Counted from the first letter of the stretch, positions 23,164 through 33,163 are shown. The stretch: DNA of 64,000 nt from Martinezella hainanensis (GCF_900094555.1 NZ_FMAC01000001.1:248001-312000); one strand, 5' to 3'. A program made the numbers and translations. The notes: generated by a model not told the origin, from the sequence alone.

Positions 23164-25758
23164 TCATTCCGCAGCGGTCCTGCCCCGACGACGGCCTGTG
23201 CGCTTTGCTTCTGGCACCTTGTCTTCGGCGGACAGAGCGGAATCTTCCCTCATGTCATCCTCAACCTCCGGCCCGTCTGCGAAATCCGACAGCGCATCGG
23301 CTGCGACATCCGACTGCCTGCCTCTTCTGCCGTCACGAACGATATGCAGCTCCTGATGCGGATAGGGAATGGAAATCCCCTCTTCGTTGAAGCGCTTCAG
23401 GATTTCGATGCGCAGATTGTTGCGGATTTCCATGCCATCGGAAAGATCGGACAGATAGAAGCGCATCTCGAAATCGAGAGACGACGGCCCGAAACGTAGG
23501 AACTCCACATGCGGCTCCGGATTCCTGAGAACCTTCGGGATCGAACGCACCAGCTCCAGCAGGATATCCATCACCTTGCGTGGATCGGCATCATAGCTGA
23601 CGGATACGGGGATTTCGGAGCGAGCGAGCCTGTTGCGGTGCGTCCAGTTGCCGACCGACGCATTGATGAGCTCGGAATTCGGCACGATGATCGACTGCTT
23701 GCGGAAGGTCTCGATTTCGGTCGCGCGCACCGAGATGCGCTTGACGATGCCTTCCGATGTACCCGAGACGATCCAGTCGCCGACCTTGAACGGCCGCTCG
23801 ACCAGCAGGATCAGGCCGGACACGAAGTTCGACACGATGTTTTGCAGGCCGAAACCGATACCGACCGAGAGGGCACTGGCGACGAGCGCCAGGCTGGACA
23901 AATCGATGCCGGCAGCGGAAATGGCAAAGATCGCTGCCAATGCTATGCCCAGATAGCCTATGCCGGTTCTCACCGAATTGCGGACACCCAGATCGACTTG
24001 CCCACGCGCCATGACATTGCTGTCGAGCCAGCGCTGGAACCAGCGCGTGACCAGATAGCCGCCCGCAAACAGCAGGATGCCAACGAAGATGCCGAGCAGC
24101 GAGATCGACATGTTGCCGATCTTGATCTCGGTAAATAGCCTGTAGGCAAAGACCTCCAGATCCTGAATGTGGAAGCCCCAGGAGAGCAGGATCAGCGGAA
24201 TGCCCGTCAGCAGCGCGACGGCGTAGGTCGCAAGCCCGGCGGCAAGGCCGGCCTGATCGAGCGCCACTTCACGCAGCTTCAGGCGATTTTCCAAAAAGCG
24301 GCCGATGATCGTTTCGGCAAAGACGCCCTGCTTGGATACGGCCTTGCCGAGCTGGAAGCCGAGATACATGGTCGCAATGACGGCACTCGTCACAATCATC
24401 TGCGTTGCCATGAAACGGGCAAGCCCCACATAGCCGATGAACGAAGTGAAGATCACCAATATGCCGAGAACGCGAAGAATGATGGCCATGCCATGCGGCC
24501 AATGGCGGCCTGGCGCGTCCGGATCGCCGTTCTTGGCCAGCATCGGCGAGCCGAAGGAGGCAGCAATCAGGATGAGGCCGATCAGCAGTGCTGCCAGAAA
24601 GCTCTTGGCCACGGTAACGACGACCGGCGAACCCATGGACTCGCTGATGCGGTCGAAGACGTAATCCAGCCCGTTGACAACGGCCATCGCCTGCAGGCAC
24701 CAGGTGAGCGAATGTGCTCCCTTGTTCGACAGCTTGACCAGGCGCCAATGCGGCCGAAACGGCGCAAAGACGGCATTGCTCAGGCGACCGACGAAATAGA
24801 CGAGGCCGATGAAGCCGAAGACCCCCGCCAATATCGGCGCGATGTCAGGCCGCAGCACATTGAAATTCGAGAGGAAGAAGAATGAGGTGACGAGGAAGGC
24901 CGCCAGCGACAGCGTGCGGATCAAGGTCGACCAGAAGGCGACCGAGAGCCGGCTGATATAGGGCGGATTCTCGACAGCCTCATCCTGCACGTAGTAGCGG
25001 CGGAACAGCCGATAACCACCGGAGAGAAATATCAGCGCCGCCCCGATCGACAGGCAGACGGCGGCCAGGAATGAGGCAAGCTTGGCCTTGAGCACGAAGC
25101 CGATCCAGCTCGTCACAGCGGTGCTGAACTTGACGCCCTCGTCGACCAGAGCCGCCCCCGCATCATCGAATGTCGTGGTGGAAATCTCCGTCCGCTTGAA
25201 TAGCGTCTCGGCAAACAGCTTTCGGCGCATCTCCATGAATTGCATCGAAAGCCGATTGGTCTCCGCGGTCAGATTGTCCGCATCGAGGATCACCGCGCTG
25301 ATCTGCGAGCGCTCGGCATTGAGCCTCTCGCGTTCCTGCGTGACGATCGGAGCCTCCGGCGGCTGACCTTCCTTGGGAGCAGCACCGAGCTGCGTCAGGC
25401 GGGCATCGATCTCGGCGGTACGGGGTTTCAGGCGTGCGGAAATAGCGGCAGTGGTACGATTGAGATCGTCGACCTGGCCGGATAGCGCCACGAGCGTCTC
25501 GTCATCCAACGTTGCCTGTTTCGCCGCGTCCTGAAGCGACGCGTAGGTCTTCTTCGCTTTGCCAAGATCGGTAGCGGCTGCGTCCAGCAGCCCATTTGCG
25601 AGTTGCCCCGGCTGTTGATCCGTTTGCTGCGACGCCTGGGCCGGTTGCTGATCCTGCGCAAGGGCATCCCCGCCCGCCAGCGGGATGACGGCGGCAAATA
25701 CGCCCAATCCCAGCAGCAGAAAAGGTAACAGAAAAAGACGAGATTTCAGCGGGCGCAA
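23164..25758 (-). CDS. MscS-family mechanosensitive channel with DUF3772 periplasmic domain
   Basis: Large inner-membrane protein, 864 residues from the chosen start. A signal sequence (residues 1-30) is followed by a helical, Gln/Asp-rich periplasmic region with repeated coiled-coil character, then about ten membrane helices. The MscS core ends the membrane part: SALSVGIGFGLQNIVSNFVS, LVERPFKVGDWIV and GIVKRISVRATEIETFRKQS with IIVPNSELIN. This is the MscK/YbiO-like large form. I chose a TTG at 25758 because GAGGAG lies six bases upstream and the protein then begins with a clean signal peptide; ATG 25779 and a longer start at 25815 are possible. It should relieve osmotic pressure. The C-terminal tail is highly charged. 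Confidence 0.87.
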   Translation of the reverse strand: MRPLKSRLFLLPFLLLGLGVFAAVIPLAGGDALAQDQQPAQASQQTDQQPGQLANGLLDAAATDLGKAKKTYASLQDAAKQATLDDETLVALSGQVDDLNRTTAAISARLKPRTAEIDARLTQLGAAPKEGQPPEAPIVTQERERLNAERSQISAVILDADNLTAETNRLSMQFMEMRRKLFAETLFKRTEISTTTFDDAGAALVDEGVKFSTAVTSWIGFVLKAKLASFLAAVCLSIGAALIFLSGGYRLFRRYYVQDEAVENPPYISRLSVAFWSTLIRTLSLAAFLVTSFFFLSNFNVLRPDIAPILAGVFGFIGLVYFVGRLSNAVFAPFRPHWRLVKLSNKGAHSLTWCLQAMAVVNGLDYVFDRISESMGSPVVVTVAKSFLAALLIGLILIAASFGSPMLAKNGDPDAPGRHWPHGMAIILRVLGILVIFTSFIGYVGLARFMATQMIVTSAVIATMYLGFQLGKAVSKQGVFAETIIGRFLENRLKLREVALDQAGLAAGLATYAVALLTGIPLILLSWGFHIQDLEVFAYRLFTEIKIGNMSISLLGIFVGILLFAGGYLVTRWFQRWLDSNVMARGQVDLGVRNSVRTGIGYLGIALAAIFAISAAGIDLSSLALVASALSVGIGFGLQNIVSNFVSGLILLVERPFKVGDWIVSGTSEGIVKRISVRATEIETFRKQSIIVPNSELINASVGNWTHRNRLARSEIPVSVSYDADPRKVMDILLELVRSIPKVLRNPEPHVEFLRFGPSSLDFEMRFYLSDLSDGMEIRNNLRIEILKRFNEEGISIPYPHQELHIVRDGRRGRQSDVAADALSDFADGPEVEDDMREDSALSAEDKVPEAKRTGRRRGRTAAE

Positions 25759-26039
25759 GCAGAGCTCCTCGTTGCACATGAAGTCGCAGGCAATGGATGA
25801 CTGAAATCGCCGCAAAATGGAGACCCGAGTCGTCCTATAGCATGATTGCGAATTCCATAGTCTTTACGCGTACGCCTTGTAAGACAAAGAAAGGCGACAC
25901 GAAGGCATCGATGCCCTTATCCTGTCCAGAACCTCGCTCAAAACCGGGTATCTCGCGCTCTCATCTTGGAGACGACTTGTCACACCGATCATTGTCCGCC
26001 CGGAAATAGGCCAGGAAAACACCTTGGCAATGGGTAGAT

Positions 26040-27056
26040 CTATGCGCGTCCGCTCCGCAGGATCAGGATGAAGGCAACGCCTCCGGCAAGCCCGGTGACC
26101 ACACCGATCGGCATGTCCTCCGGAGCCATGACCAGACGCGCGATGATATCCGCCCAGATCAACGTCAGCGCACCGAAAGCAGCGCTCAGCGGCACCACGC
26201 GCACATTATCCCCACCCACGATCAGCCGCACGAAATGCGGCACCATCAGCCCGACGAAGCCGATTGCGCCTGAAAAGGCGACCATTACGCCGGTCAGCAG
26301 CGCGGTGATGATGAAGAGCAACAGGCGAAACTGCGCGACGGCGATGCCGAGCGTAACTGCCGTTTCATCGCCCATCGCAAGCGCATTGAGCTCCCTCGTC
26401 TTCGGGAGAAGCAAGGCCAAGGAGAACAGCAGGATGCCGGCGGGATAGATAAGATGCTGCCATTGCGCCAGCCCCAGCCCGCCCAGCATCCAGAAGACAA
26501 CGGTGTTGGCCGCTCTCGGATCACCCAGAAAGATCAGGAGGTTGCCGAGCGCCGTGAACACGAAGGCTACCGCCACGCCCGACAGCACGAGCCGATCGGC
26601 CGAATGCGAGCGCGTCAGGCGCGTCGTCAGCCCGACGGCCGCGGTAGCGAACAAGGCGCCGGCAAAGGCGAACAACGGCACCGTCAACAGCCCGAGGATC
26701 AGCCCGGTATGCAACAGCGCCAGGATGGCACCGAATGCCGCCCCGGAGGAAACGCCGAGGAGATGCGGGTCCGCCAATGGATTTCGCGTCAGCGCCTGCA
26801 GGACGGCGCCGGTGATGGCAAGCCCCGCTCCCACGAGCGCGGCCAGCACCACGCGTGGGAAACGGACGTCCCAGACAATGCTTTCCTGCCCGCTGGACCA
26901 GGCAACCGGAAAGCTACCGGCATGCAGTTTGTTGCCGACAATCGACCAGACGGTGGAGAAAGGAATGGATGCCGAACCGAGCGACACACCGGCGGTGATC
27001 GACAGGATGAAACCCATGGCGAGCAAGGGGATGAGGATGGAGAGGTTGAGACGCAT
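26040..27056 (-). CDS. FecCD/BtuC-type ABC transporter permease
   Basis: Protein of 338 residues with about ten membrane helices. Family blocks seen: SIPFSTVWSIVG, DVRFPRVVLAALVGAGLAIT, ALTRNPLADPHLLGVSSGAA, FSGAIGFVGLMVPHFVRLIV and the end LPIGVVTGLAGG-type (DMPIGVVTGLAGGVAFI). It imports a siderophore, heme or cobalamin with the adjacent ATPase and binding protein. The start at 27056 begins directly with a transmembrane segment; a longer frame to 27221 would be hydrophilic and overlap the binding-protein gene. It is the last gene of the riboswitch-controlled operon, which points to cobalamin or another corrinoid as the substrate. Confidence 0.88.
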   Translation of the reverse strand: MRLNLSILIPLLAMGFILSITAGVSLGSASIPFSTVWSIVGNKLHAGSFPVAWSSGQESIVWDVRFPRVVLAALVGAGLAITGAVLQALTRNPLADPHLLGVSSGAAFGAILALLHTGLILGLLTVPLFAFAGALFATAAVGLTTRLTRSHSADRLVLSGVAVAFVFTALGNLLIFLGDPRAANTVVFWMLGGLGLAQWQHLIYPAGILLFSLALLLPKTRELNALAMGDETAVTLGIAVAQFRLLLFIITALLTGVMVAFSGAIGFVGLMVPHFVRLIVGGDNVRVVPLSAAFGALTLIWADIIARLVMAPEDMPIGVVTGLAGGVAFILILRSGRA

Positions 27057-27117
27057 GCTAAAATCTTGAGGAAGAGATCCGCCAATGATCGACTGGACGG
27101 ATCGGCATTGCAGACGG

Positions 27118-28077
27118 TTACATGGAGCTCGGGTGAAAGGCCTTGGCCAGCGCGGCGATGGCCTCGATATTGCGCGGCCCCGGCGTCGCCTCGACATAAG
27201 GCAGCACGACGAAACGGTCATTCTTCACCGCATCGATGTTCTTGAAGGCCGGATTGCTCTTGAGGAAGGCAATCTTCTGCGCGGCGGTCACCTGGCCGTA
27301 ATCCACGATGACGATCACTTCCGGGTTTTTCTCGATGACCGGTTCCCAGGATACCTCCGTCCAGCTCTTCTCGACATCATCCATGATGTTTGTGCCGCCG
27401 GCCGCCTCGATCATGGCAGTCGGGATGCCGTAACGCCCCGATGTGAACGGCTTCTCCTCACCGGAATCATAGACGAAGACGCGCGGCGGCTGATCGACAT
27501 GGCCGATCTTTGCCTGGATCTCTGCGAGCTGCTTGCGATAGCCGGTAACGAGTGCCTCCGCTTTATCTTCGACGCGGAAGATCTTTCCGAGATTGAGGAG
27601 ATCCACGAACATATCGTCCATGGTCGGCTTGTCCTTCTGCATGACGAAGATGCAGGATTCGGTGAGCTCGTAAACCTTGATGCCGAAAGGTGCGAGCGTT
27701 TCCGGCGTCACCTCGCCGCCCGCCTTCATGCCGTAGTTCCAGCCGGCGAAGAAGAAGTCCGCATTGGCGCCGAGAAGCACCTCCTTGCTCGGATATTTCG
27801 GCGACAGCTCCGGCAATTCCTTGACGCCTTCACGCAGCTTTTCATCCAAAGTCTTCCAGCCGGAAATGCCGGTATAGCCAACCATGCGATCCTGCAGCTT
27901 CAACGCCAGCATCATTTCCGTCAGATTGACGTCGTTCGAAATGGCGCGCTCAGGCGCCTTGTCGAAGGTGACGTCGCGATTGCAGCTGTGCACGGTGACA
28001 GGCTCTGCCAATGCTGCTCCCGCCAGCACGCTTCCGACAAGCAGGGCCGCGACAGATAGGGATATGCGAGAAAACAT
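27118..28077 (-). CDS. periplasmic binding protein of BtuF/FepB type
   Basis: Protein of 319 residues with a signal peptide (MFSRISLSVAALLVGSVLAG, cleavage after ALA). It has a helical-backbone class III fold: ERAISNDVNLTEMMLALKL, MVGYTGISGW, VLLGANADFFFAGWNYGM, VFVYDSGEEKPFTSGRYGI, AAGGTNIMDDVEKSWTEVSW and PEVIVIVDYG. The ligand is a metal chelate; the cobalamin riboswitch upstream of the operon suggests B12 or a cobalt compound. GGAG lies before the ATG. The gene is 20 bp from the ATPase gene. Confidence 0.87.
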   Translation of the reverse strand: MFSRISLSVAALLVGSVLAGAALAEPVTVHSCNRDVTFDKAPERAISNDVNLTEMMLALKLQDRMVGYTGISGWKTLDEKLREGVKELPELSPKYPSKEVLLGANADFFFAGWNYGMKAGGEVTPETLAPFGIKVYELTESCIFVMQKDKPTMDDMFVDLLNLGKIFRVEDKAEALVTGYRKQLAEIQAKIGHVDQPPRVFVYDSGEEKPFTSGRYGIPTAMIEAAGGTNIMDDVEKSWTEVSWEPVIEKNPEVIVIVDYGQVTAAQKIAFLKSNPAFKNIDAVKNDRFVVLPYVEATPGPRNIEAIAALAKAFHPSSM

Positions 28078-28097
28078 GAATAACTCCGGTGATCGTC

Positions 28098-28877
28098 TTA
28101 TCGAAGAGAGAAGGAAAATCGTTGCGGGCCGCTTTCGCTGCAGTGCAGCCGAGCGCCAACCCTGAATGCGCTTGAAACATGCTCCGCGGTCAGCACGTCG
28201 GCCGGCTCGCCGTGGCCCGTGAGCCGCCCGCAATCCATGACGGCGACCTGGGTGGCAAAATCTGCGGCGAGGTTGATATCGTGCAGCGTCGTGATGATCG
28301 TCGGACCAAGCCCCTTGAGCAGTTCCAGAATTTCGAGCTGGTGCCGTATATCGAGGTGATTGGTCGGCTCGTCGAGGATGATGAGCTCCGGTTCCTGCGC
28401 CAAGGCGCGGGCAATCAGCGCCCGTTGCTTCTCGCCACCGGAGAGTGACGCGTACTGCCTCAAGGCCAAAGGCTCCAACTCCAGGCGAGCAAGAGCCGAG
28501 GTCGTCACGTCATGATCGCGATCGCTCCAGCGCGCCATACCCTTGCGGTGCGGAATACGCCCCATCAGCACGACGTCTTGCACGCTGAAGGGAAAATCGC
28601 CCGGCGTCTCCTGCGGCACCACGGCGATGCGCCGCGCCGCTTCCCGTGGACCGATGGACCACAAATCCACGCCGTCGAGACACACCCTGCCCCGATGCGG
28701 CTTCAGACCGCGATAGAGGCAACGCAGCAAGGTCGACTTGCCAGCTCCGTTCGGACCGATGATGGCAAGCCGAGCACCAGCCTCGACGGACAGCGTGATA
28801 CCGCTGATGATCGGCATCCCCTTCTGGGGACCCCATGTAATGCCCTCGGCTTCCAGTCGCGCGCTTCGTTCGGACAT
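28098..28877 (-). CDS. ABC transporter ATP-binding protein (BtuD/FecE type)
   Basis: Protein of 259 residues. Walker A IGPNGAGKSTLLR, Q-loop VVPQETPGDFPFSV, ABC signature YASLSGGEKQRALIARAL, Walker B LIILDEPTNHLD and switch histidine in TTLHDINLAADF are all present. It powers the FecCD-type permease. The stop is 20 bp before the binding-protein start and its start is 9 bp after the DUF1636 stop, so the four genes form one operon. It faces the cytoplasm. Confidence 0.92.
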   Translation of the reverse strand: MSERSARLEAEGITWGPQKGMPIISGITLSVEAGARLAIIGPNGAGKSTLLRCLYRGLKPHRGRVCLDGVDLWSIGPREAARRIAVVPQETPGDFPFSVQDVVLMGRIPHRKGMARWSDRDHDVTTSALARLELEPLALRQYASLSGGEKQRALIARALAQEPELIILDEPTNHLDIRHQLEILELLKGLGPTIITTLHDINLAADFATQVAVMDCGRLTGHGEPADVLTAEHVSSAFRVGARLHCSESGPQRFSFSLR

Positions 28878-28886
28878 GACCGGCTC

Positions 28887-29300
28887 CTATTGCAATACGA
28901 CCAGCTGGCGTTCGGCTGAAACGATAGCGGCGGGAATGCGCGCAAGTGTCTTGCCTCCAAGCGCGGTCGGGCGTTCGCCTTCGCGGGTCAGCCCGTCGGG
29001 GCGGTCCCGATACAACTTCGCGAAAGAAACGAGCGCATCGATATCGCTCGCATCCTCGATGTCACCGAAGAGGTACGTCGCTTTTGCCGTCGCCTGGAAG
29101 GAGACCGTGCAAGGCCGCTCGCAGCCTGCCATGCAGACGCTGCCTTCAAGGCTGAAATCATCCGCGAGTGCGGCGCCAGCCTGGGAAATGGCCAACTGCA
29201 AATGCTTCAGGAGATCAAGGCCCGGCCGGCATGGTTTGCCGACATGGCGGCAATTGGTGCACACGGTAATCCGGTGCGTCGTGTCTTTTGCTTTGTCCAT
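28887..29300 (-). CDS. DUF1636 metal-binding-type protein, first gene of the B12-riboswitch operon
   Basis: Protein of 137 residues: HRITVCTNCRHVGKPCRPG with a CxxC plus further Cys, and later VCMAGCERPCTVSFQA. This is the DUF1636 cysteine pattern, resembling a thioredoxin-like 2Fe-2S ferredoxin. The start is fixed by GGGAGG six bases upstream of ATG 29300. DUF1636 genes are often found with B12 riboswitches and cobalt or cobalamin genes, but no activity is established that I know of. A role in reducing or trafficking the imported corrinoid is inference. Confidence 0.8.
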   Translation of the reverse strand: MDKAKDTTHRITVCTNCRHVGKPCRPGLDLLKHLQLAISQAGAALADDFSLEGSVCMAGCERPCTVSFQATAKATYLFGDIEDASDIDALVSFAKLYRDRPDGLTREGERPTALGGKTLARIPAAIVSAERQLVVLQ

Positions 29301-29423
29301 GAGATGCCTCCCGGAGATTTCGCCGGAGGCAAAGTCAAGATAGGGCCGGCGGACGCAACGGCGCCCTCGCCCAACCACTGATTTTCCATCGGAACACCCC
29401 GTCCGTTGCGGTTGATATCATCG

Positions 29424-29580
29424 ATGGCAGGTCTCCTGGCTCGCGGGTCACAACTCGTTCGCGCCTTCCCGGCTTCAAGCCAGTGGCATATTGCGAACGC
29501 GCTCTCCGCTTACAGTTGCGGGGGCAGCCACGGTCTTGGCCCCTGATGGGTAATCCGCACCGTGTTCCCTTTTCAGCCGC
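29424..29580 (-). promoter_or_regulatory. cobalamin riboswitch
   Basis: On the minus strand the conserved B12-box elements appear in order: AAAAGGGAACACGGTGCGG, the GCCCCCGCAACTGTAAGCGG core, GCCACTGG and GGGAAGGCG, and the terminal GCGAGCCAGGAGACCTGCC. It lies about 125 bases upstream of the DUF1636 start and heads the DUF1636-ATPase-binding protein-permease operon. It is expected to shut the operon off when adenosylcobalamin is plentiful, by masking translation or by termination. Confidence 0.95.
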
Positions 29581-29794
29581 CGTCGGGATCGATCCGAAGG
29601 CGGCACCATCTGCGGTATTCATCTCATAGAAAGCGGATACGGGCAACGGCGATGTCATATGCGTTTTCATTTGTCATGGAAGTTCGGTTTAGGTTATGGA
29701 TTTTGGTTAGGTTATTACATTACAAAAGGCAAGCCGTTATCTACCTTTCGAGGTTAAAGCCGCAATATACGTGTGCGGAGAAACTGCGGAGTTG

Positions 29795-31210
29795 TTAGAC
29801 AGCCTTGCACTGCGGATGGAAACGCTCCGCGACGCTCTCTGCCGCAGCATAGGCTTGCGTCACGATCTCAGGCACCAGATCGATGTCGGGGAGACTTCCA
29901 AGTCCTAAGGGGCCAATCGCAAAAAGCCCCTCCGTCGTGCGGCCGTTGACCTCGAGCGAGCCTGTCGCCTCTACGGCGAGACCGAGGCCAAGCTCGTCCG
30001 GCACCGCAAGGCCGGCATCGATGAGGCTGCGCAGCAAGGGCGCATTCAAATCCGGCGCCTGACACCGACAGTCAATCACATCGTCGGCGTAGAGCTGCTC
30101 GGTCTCCTGCCGTCCAGCGGGTCTCAAAACGAGCCCTGTCGGTGTCCGGCGGATGAAATGACCGCGCCGCAGCAGGGTATTGCCCTCGGCAAGCTCCTGA
30201 TTGAGGCGCACATGCAGCGCCTCGGGCAGCCGATTGCGATGGCTGTCATAGAGCGCCCGCAAATGGCGGTTGAACTGCTGTTTCTGCCCCGCCGGCAGGG
30301 CTCGCCAAAGCGAGCGCGCATGCTTGCGCAAGCCGTTCATGACGGATTGCCAGCTCTGGCCATTCGCCTCCGCTTCACTACAAGCCTTGCGGACGAAGCG
30401 GACGATCTCGCTGAGCTTGCCGGGCATCTCATCGGCAGGAAAAACCGGATCGGCATTGTTACGCGTATGGCTCTGCGGCAGAAAACCCCGCCGCGAGACG
30501 ATGGTGATCTGCCCCGTATAGCCGCTTTCACGCATCTGCAGCAGCCGATCGACGACACGCAGGCCGCTTCCGAGCAGGATCGTGTGCGGTCGCGACACGA
30601 GACGGCGTGCCCGCACCGTCGTCGGCACGGTCACGAGATCGCTGGCCTGGAACTCGTGATCAGTAATGCCGTAGCCTGTCGCCAGCACCACCATGTCGAA
30701 CGGCGCATTGGCAGCGCCATCGCTTTCCACCACGAAGCGGCCGCCGCGGACGCGTCGAAGCCCGAAGACCGTCTCGCTGCTGACCTGCACCGCCACATCC
30801 CGCCGTGATGAGAAGGCTTCCGAAAAGCGCTGATAGACGTAGTCACTGAAAATGCTCTTCGGCACGAAGATCTGCAAGAAACCGGGTATGGCGGCGGGAA
30901 CGGCGCTGCGGAAAGGCGCATTGCCGCAAAGCCATTGATTGAAATCGTCGGGATCCCCAGCGGAAACGGAAAGATCGCGAACGCGGCTGTTCAAGATCTC
31001 GCTGCTATGACCGGAGGCGAGCGCCTGTCCGCCGCTGACGCTGGAATTTGGGTCGAAAAGCTGCAGATGGAAGGGAAAGCGAACCGTCTTCATCAGCGCG
31101 ATCGCCATCATCATGCCGGAAAAACCGCGCCCGATCACGGCGATGCGAGGCATCGCATAAGGCTGCGCTGTCGCGTTCGTCCTGGCGGAAAAGAATCCCT
31201 GAACCGTCAT
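29795..31210 (-). CDS. YdhS-like FAD/NAD(P)-binding oxidoreductase, copy 1
   Basis: Protein of 471 residues: dinucleotide site RIAVIGRGFSGMMMAIAL, FDPNSSVSGGQALASG, DMVVLATGYG, a second nucleotide region (TILLGSGLRVVDRLLQM) and IDCRCQAPDLNAPLL near the end. This is the COG4529 (YdhS) group of uncharacterised flavoproteins. The start at 31210 has AGGAG five bases upstream. It shares the block SWQSVMNGLRKHARSLWRAL and RHLRALYDSHRNRLP with the gene at 33837-35297, so the two are paralogues. With the SfnB-like and Rrf2 genes between them, a role in sulfur compound metabolism is possible. Confidence 0.8.
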   Translation of the reverse strand: MTVQGFFSARTNATAQPYAMPRIAVIGRGFSGMMMAIALMKTVRFPFHLQLFDPNSSVSGGQALASGHSSEILNSRVRDLSVSAGDPDDFNQWLCGNAPFRSAVPAAIPGFLQIFVPKSIFSDYVYQRFSEAFSSRRDVAVQVSSETVFGLRRVRGGRFVVESDGAANAPFDMVVLATGYGITDHEFQASDLVTVPTTVRARRLVSRPHTILLGSGLRVVDRLLQMRESGYTGQITIVSRRGFLPQSHTRNNADPVFPADEMPGKLSEIVRFVRKACSEAEANGQSWQSVMNGLRKHARSLWRALPAGQKQQFNRHLRALYDSHRNRLPEALHVRLNQELAEGNTLLRRGHFIRRTPTGLVLRPAGRQETEQLYADDVIDCRCQAPDLNAPLLRSLIDAGLAVPDELGLGLAVEATGSLEVNGRTTEGLFAIGPLGLGSLPDIDLVPEIVTQAYAAAESVAERFHPQCKAV

Positions 31211-31922
31211 ATCAACTCCTGGGGCGAGAGGTGGTCGATCATGCCTTTCTTGGGGCTTGCTCACTTTACAGGCCCGGAGACGCAGACATCGATACCGGGC
31301 CACGGCAACCTTGGAACTGCGGCTGACAGAACGCACAAAAGCCGCTTCCGTTCTCAATAAACGTCGCGCTTCTTCAATCGGGAATCCCTTCCAAATAAAA
31401 GATGCGACAGGCAGGTCCAACTCTGATCCAACACCAGATGCCTGCAATCGGCCGCCATATGATTACTTCGTCAAAAGCCATCAGGCAGCAGGATTATTGC
31501 CATTGTCTACTTATTTAGTCGTATATGAAAGCGCGAAAACGCTCCGCTAGCAAGCGCTTTCTTGTCTGGGCGGTGCAGGGTCGACGACGCAGCAGCACAG
31601 AAAACGGCGGATGATCGGACCCCTTCATATCCTGCACTTGCTTCAATCGGCAAAAAGGGAAAGCAATTCCAAGCTCTAGGGTCAGCCTATGAAGCGGCTT
31701 TCGATATTCATTGACCGCAGGAGAGAGAGTTCACAACTCGCTATCCCCAACGCTCCCTATCGGATTGCGCGCTTACAATTTCCGCGGTCGACGCCTATCA
31801 TGCCGGGCGGCGTGATACGAACTCGCCAGGAAAATCCATTGTAGACTTCGCCTATCGAATTTAAGATCGCAGCGATTTGCCGCGCCTGAGAAACCGACCT
31901 GGCGCCGGCCGAGGAGTGGTGA
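31211..31922. other. 712-bp intergenic region between divergent oxidoreductase genes
   Basis: It separates YdhS-like copy 1 (leftward) from the SfnB-like gene (rightward). An open frame at 31257-31550 has no family features and an atypical composition, and I do not call it. An A+T-rich stretch near 31495-31545 is a reasonable promoter area for one of the genes. GAGGAG lies before 31923. I see no repeat or RNA gene. Confidence 0.45.
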
Positions 31923-33140
31923 ATGGGGACTGTTTCGCAGTTGCACGAACGCGTCAGGCCACCCGCCCATCGCGTCCAAAGCGAAGAGGAAGCGCTCGAC
32001 ATCGCACGTTCGCTCGCGGCCGGCTTCGCTCAGCAGGCAAGCGATCGCGATATCAACCGCATCCTGCCCTATGACGAAGTCGAGGCTTTGTCTCAATCGG
32101 GCCTGCTTGGGATTTCCGTTCCTTCGGAACATGGCGGCATCGATATTTCGAACTGCGTTCTCGCCGAGGTTATTGCCATCCTCGCGGAAGCAGATCCTTC
32201 CATAGCACAGATATTGCAAACGCATTTTCATGTGCTGGAAGCGGTAAGAATTGCGGGTGGCGAGGACCAACGAGCCTCCCTTTTCGACCGCGCCATTACA
32301 GGCGATCGTTTCGGCGGCATCTTTTCCGAGCCTGATGCAAGCGGCACCGACCAGCATTCCTTGCATCTGACGGCGGATGGGCTTGGCTTCCGCGCCAACG
32401 GTCGGAGCCGACCTTCCGCCAGCATTCTTTTTTCGGACTGGATCGCGCTATTCGTGCCGGACAAACGCAAGGGACTGATAGCCGTCGTCGTGTCCAGAAA
32501 TACGGAGGGCATCCAGATCATCGACGACTGGGATGGCTTTGGTCAACGCACCTCCGGAAACGGCACGACCATATTGCATAATGTCTATCTCAATGCCGAT
32601 GCCCTGCTCCTGCACCAGGAAAAGCTGACTGAACCGACAGTGATCGATTGCGTGAACCAGCTCACGCGCGCCGGCATCAATCTCGGTATTGCCCGCTCGG
32701 CGCTAGCGGCAACGATGGAATTCGTACGGGCTCGCCCTCACTCAAGGGAAAGTAACGGCGATGAGCGAGCGGTCAATGATCCGCTGATCGTGACGAGGAT
32801 CGGCGAGATTGCCGTCCGCATCGAAGCAGCGACGGCGATGGTGGAGCGTGCCGGCGGCAAGATCGATGCCGCGCAGATCAATCTCACCGAAGATCATGTC
32901 ATCGATGCCGCACTCTCCGTTGCGGCGACCCAGACGATTACGGCCGAGATTGCGATGGAAGCAGCCGACACGCTGTTCGAGCTTGCGGGCACGGAGTCGG
33001 CGCGCATCGGTCTCAACCTCGACCGCCACTGGCGCAACGCCCGCATTCACACGCTGCATGAACCGGCCCGCCGGAAATATCACATCGTCGGCAACTACCA
33101 TCTCAACGGCGTAAAGCCATCGAAAAACTCATTACTTTAA
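31923..33140 (+). CDS. SfnB-family acyl-CoA dehydrogenase-like flavoprotein
   Basis: Protein of 405 residues with the acyl-CoA dehydrogenase fold: LGISVPSEHGGIDISNCVLA (N-terminal helices), ADPSIAQILQTHF, FGGIFSEPDASGTD, DWDGFGQRTSGNGTTILHNV and AALSVAATQTITAEIAMEAA with FELAGTESAR near the end. It matches the SfnB/DszC-type branch, which are FMN/FAD enzymes of organosulfur use rather than fatty-acid oxidation. The catalytic Glu of true acyl-CoA dehydrogenases is not evident. It is convergent with the Rrf2 gene and close to two YdhS-like flavoproteins. The sulfur role is inferred from family. Confidence 0.8.
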   Translation: MGTVSQLHERVRPPAHRVQSEEEALDIARSLAAGFAQQASDRDINRILPYDEVEALSQSGLLGISVPSEHGGIDISNCVLAEVIAILAEADPSIAQILQTHFHVLEAVRIAGGEDQRASLFDRAITGDRFGGIFSEPDASGTDQHSLHLTADGLGFRANGRSRPSASILFSDWIALFVPDKRKGLIAVVVSRNTEGIQIIDDWDGFGQRTSGNGTTILHNVYLNADALLLHQEKLTEPTVIDCVNQLTRAGINLGIARSALAATMEFVRARPHSRESNGDERAVNDPLIVTRIGEIAVRIEAATAMVERAGGKIDAAQINLTEDHVIDAALSVAATQTITAEIAMEAADTLFELAGTESARIGLNLDRHWRNARIHTLHEPARRKYHIVGNYHLNGVKPSKNSLL

Positions 33141-33163
33141 TCGGCGTCAGGGCGTCGGCAAAG

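Noticed and set aside
31257..31550. Possible 97-codon gene in the gap before the SfnB-like gene
   Set aside because: Atypical composition, no ribosome site, no motif; more likely non-coding.
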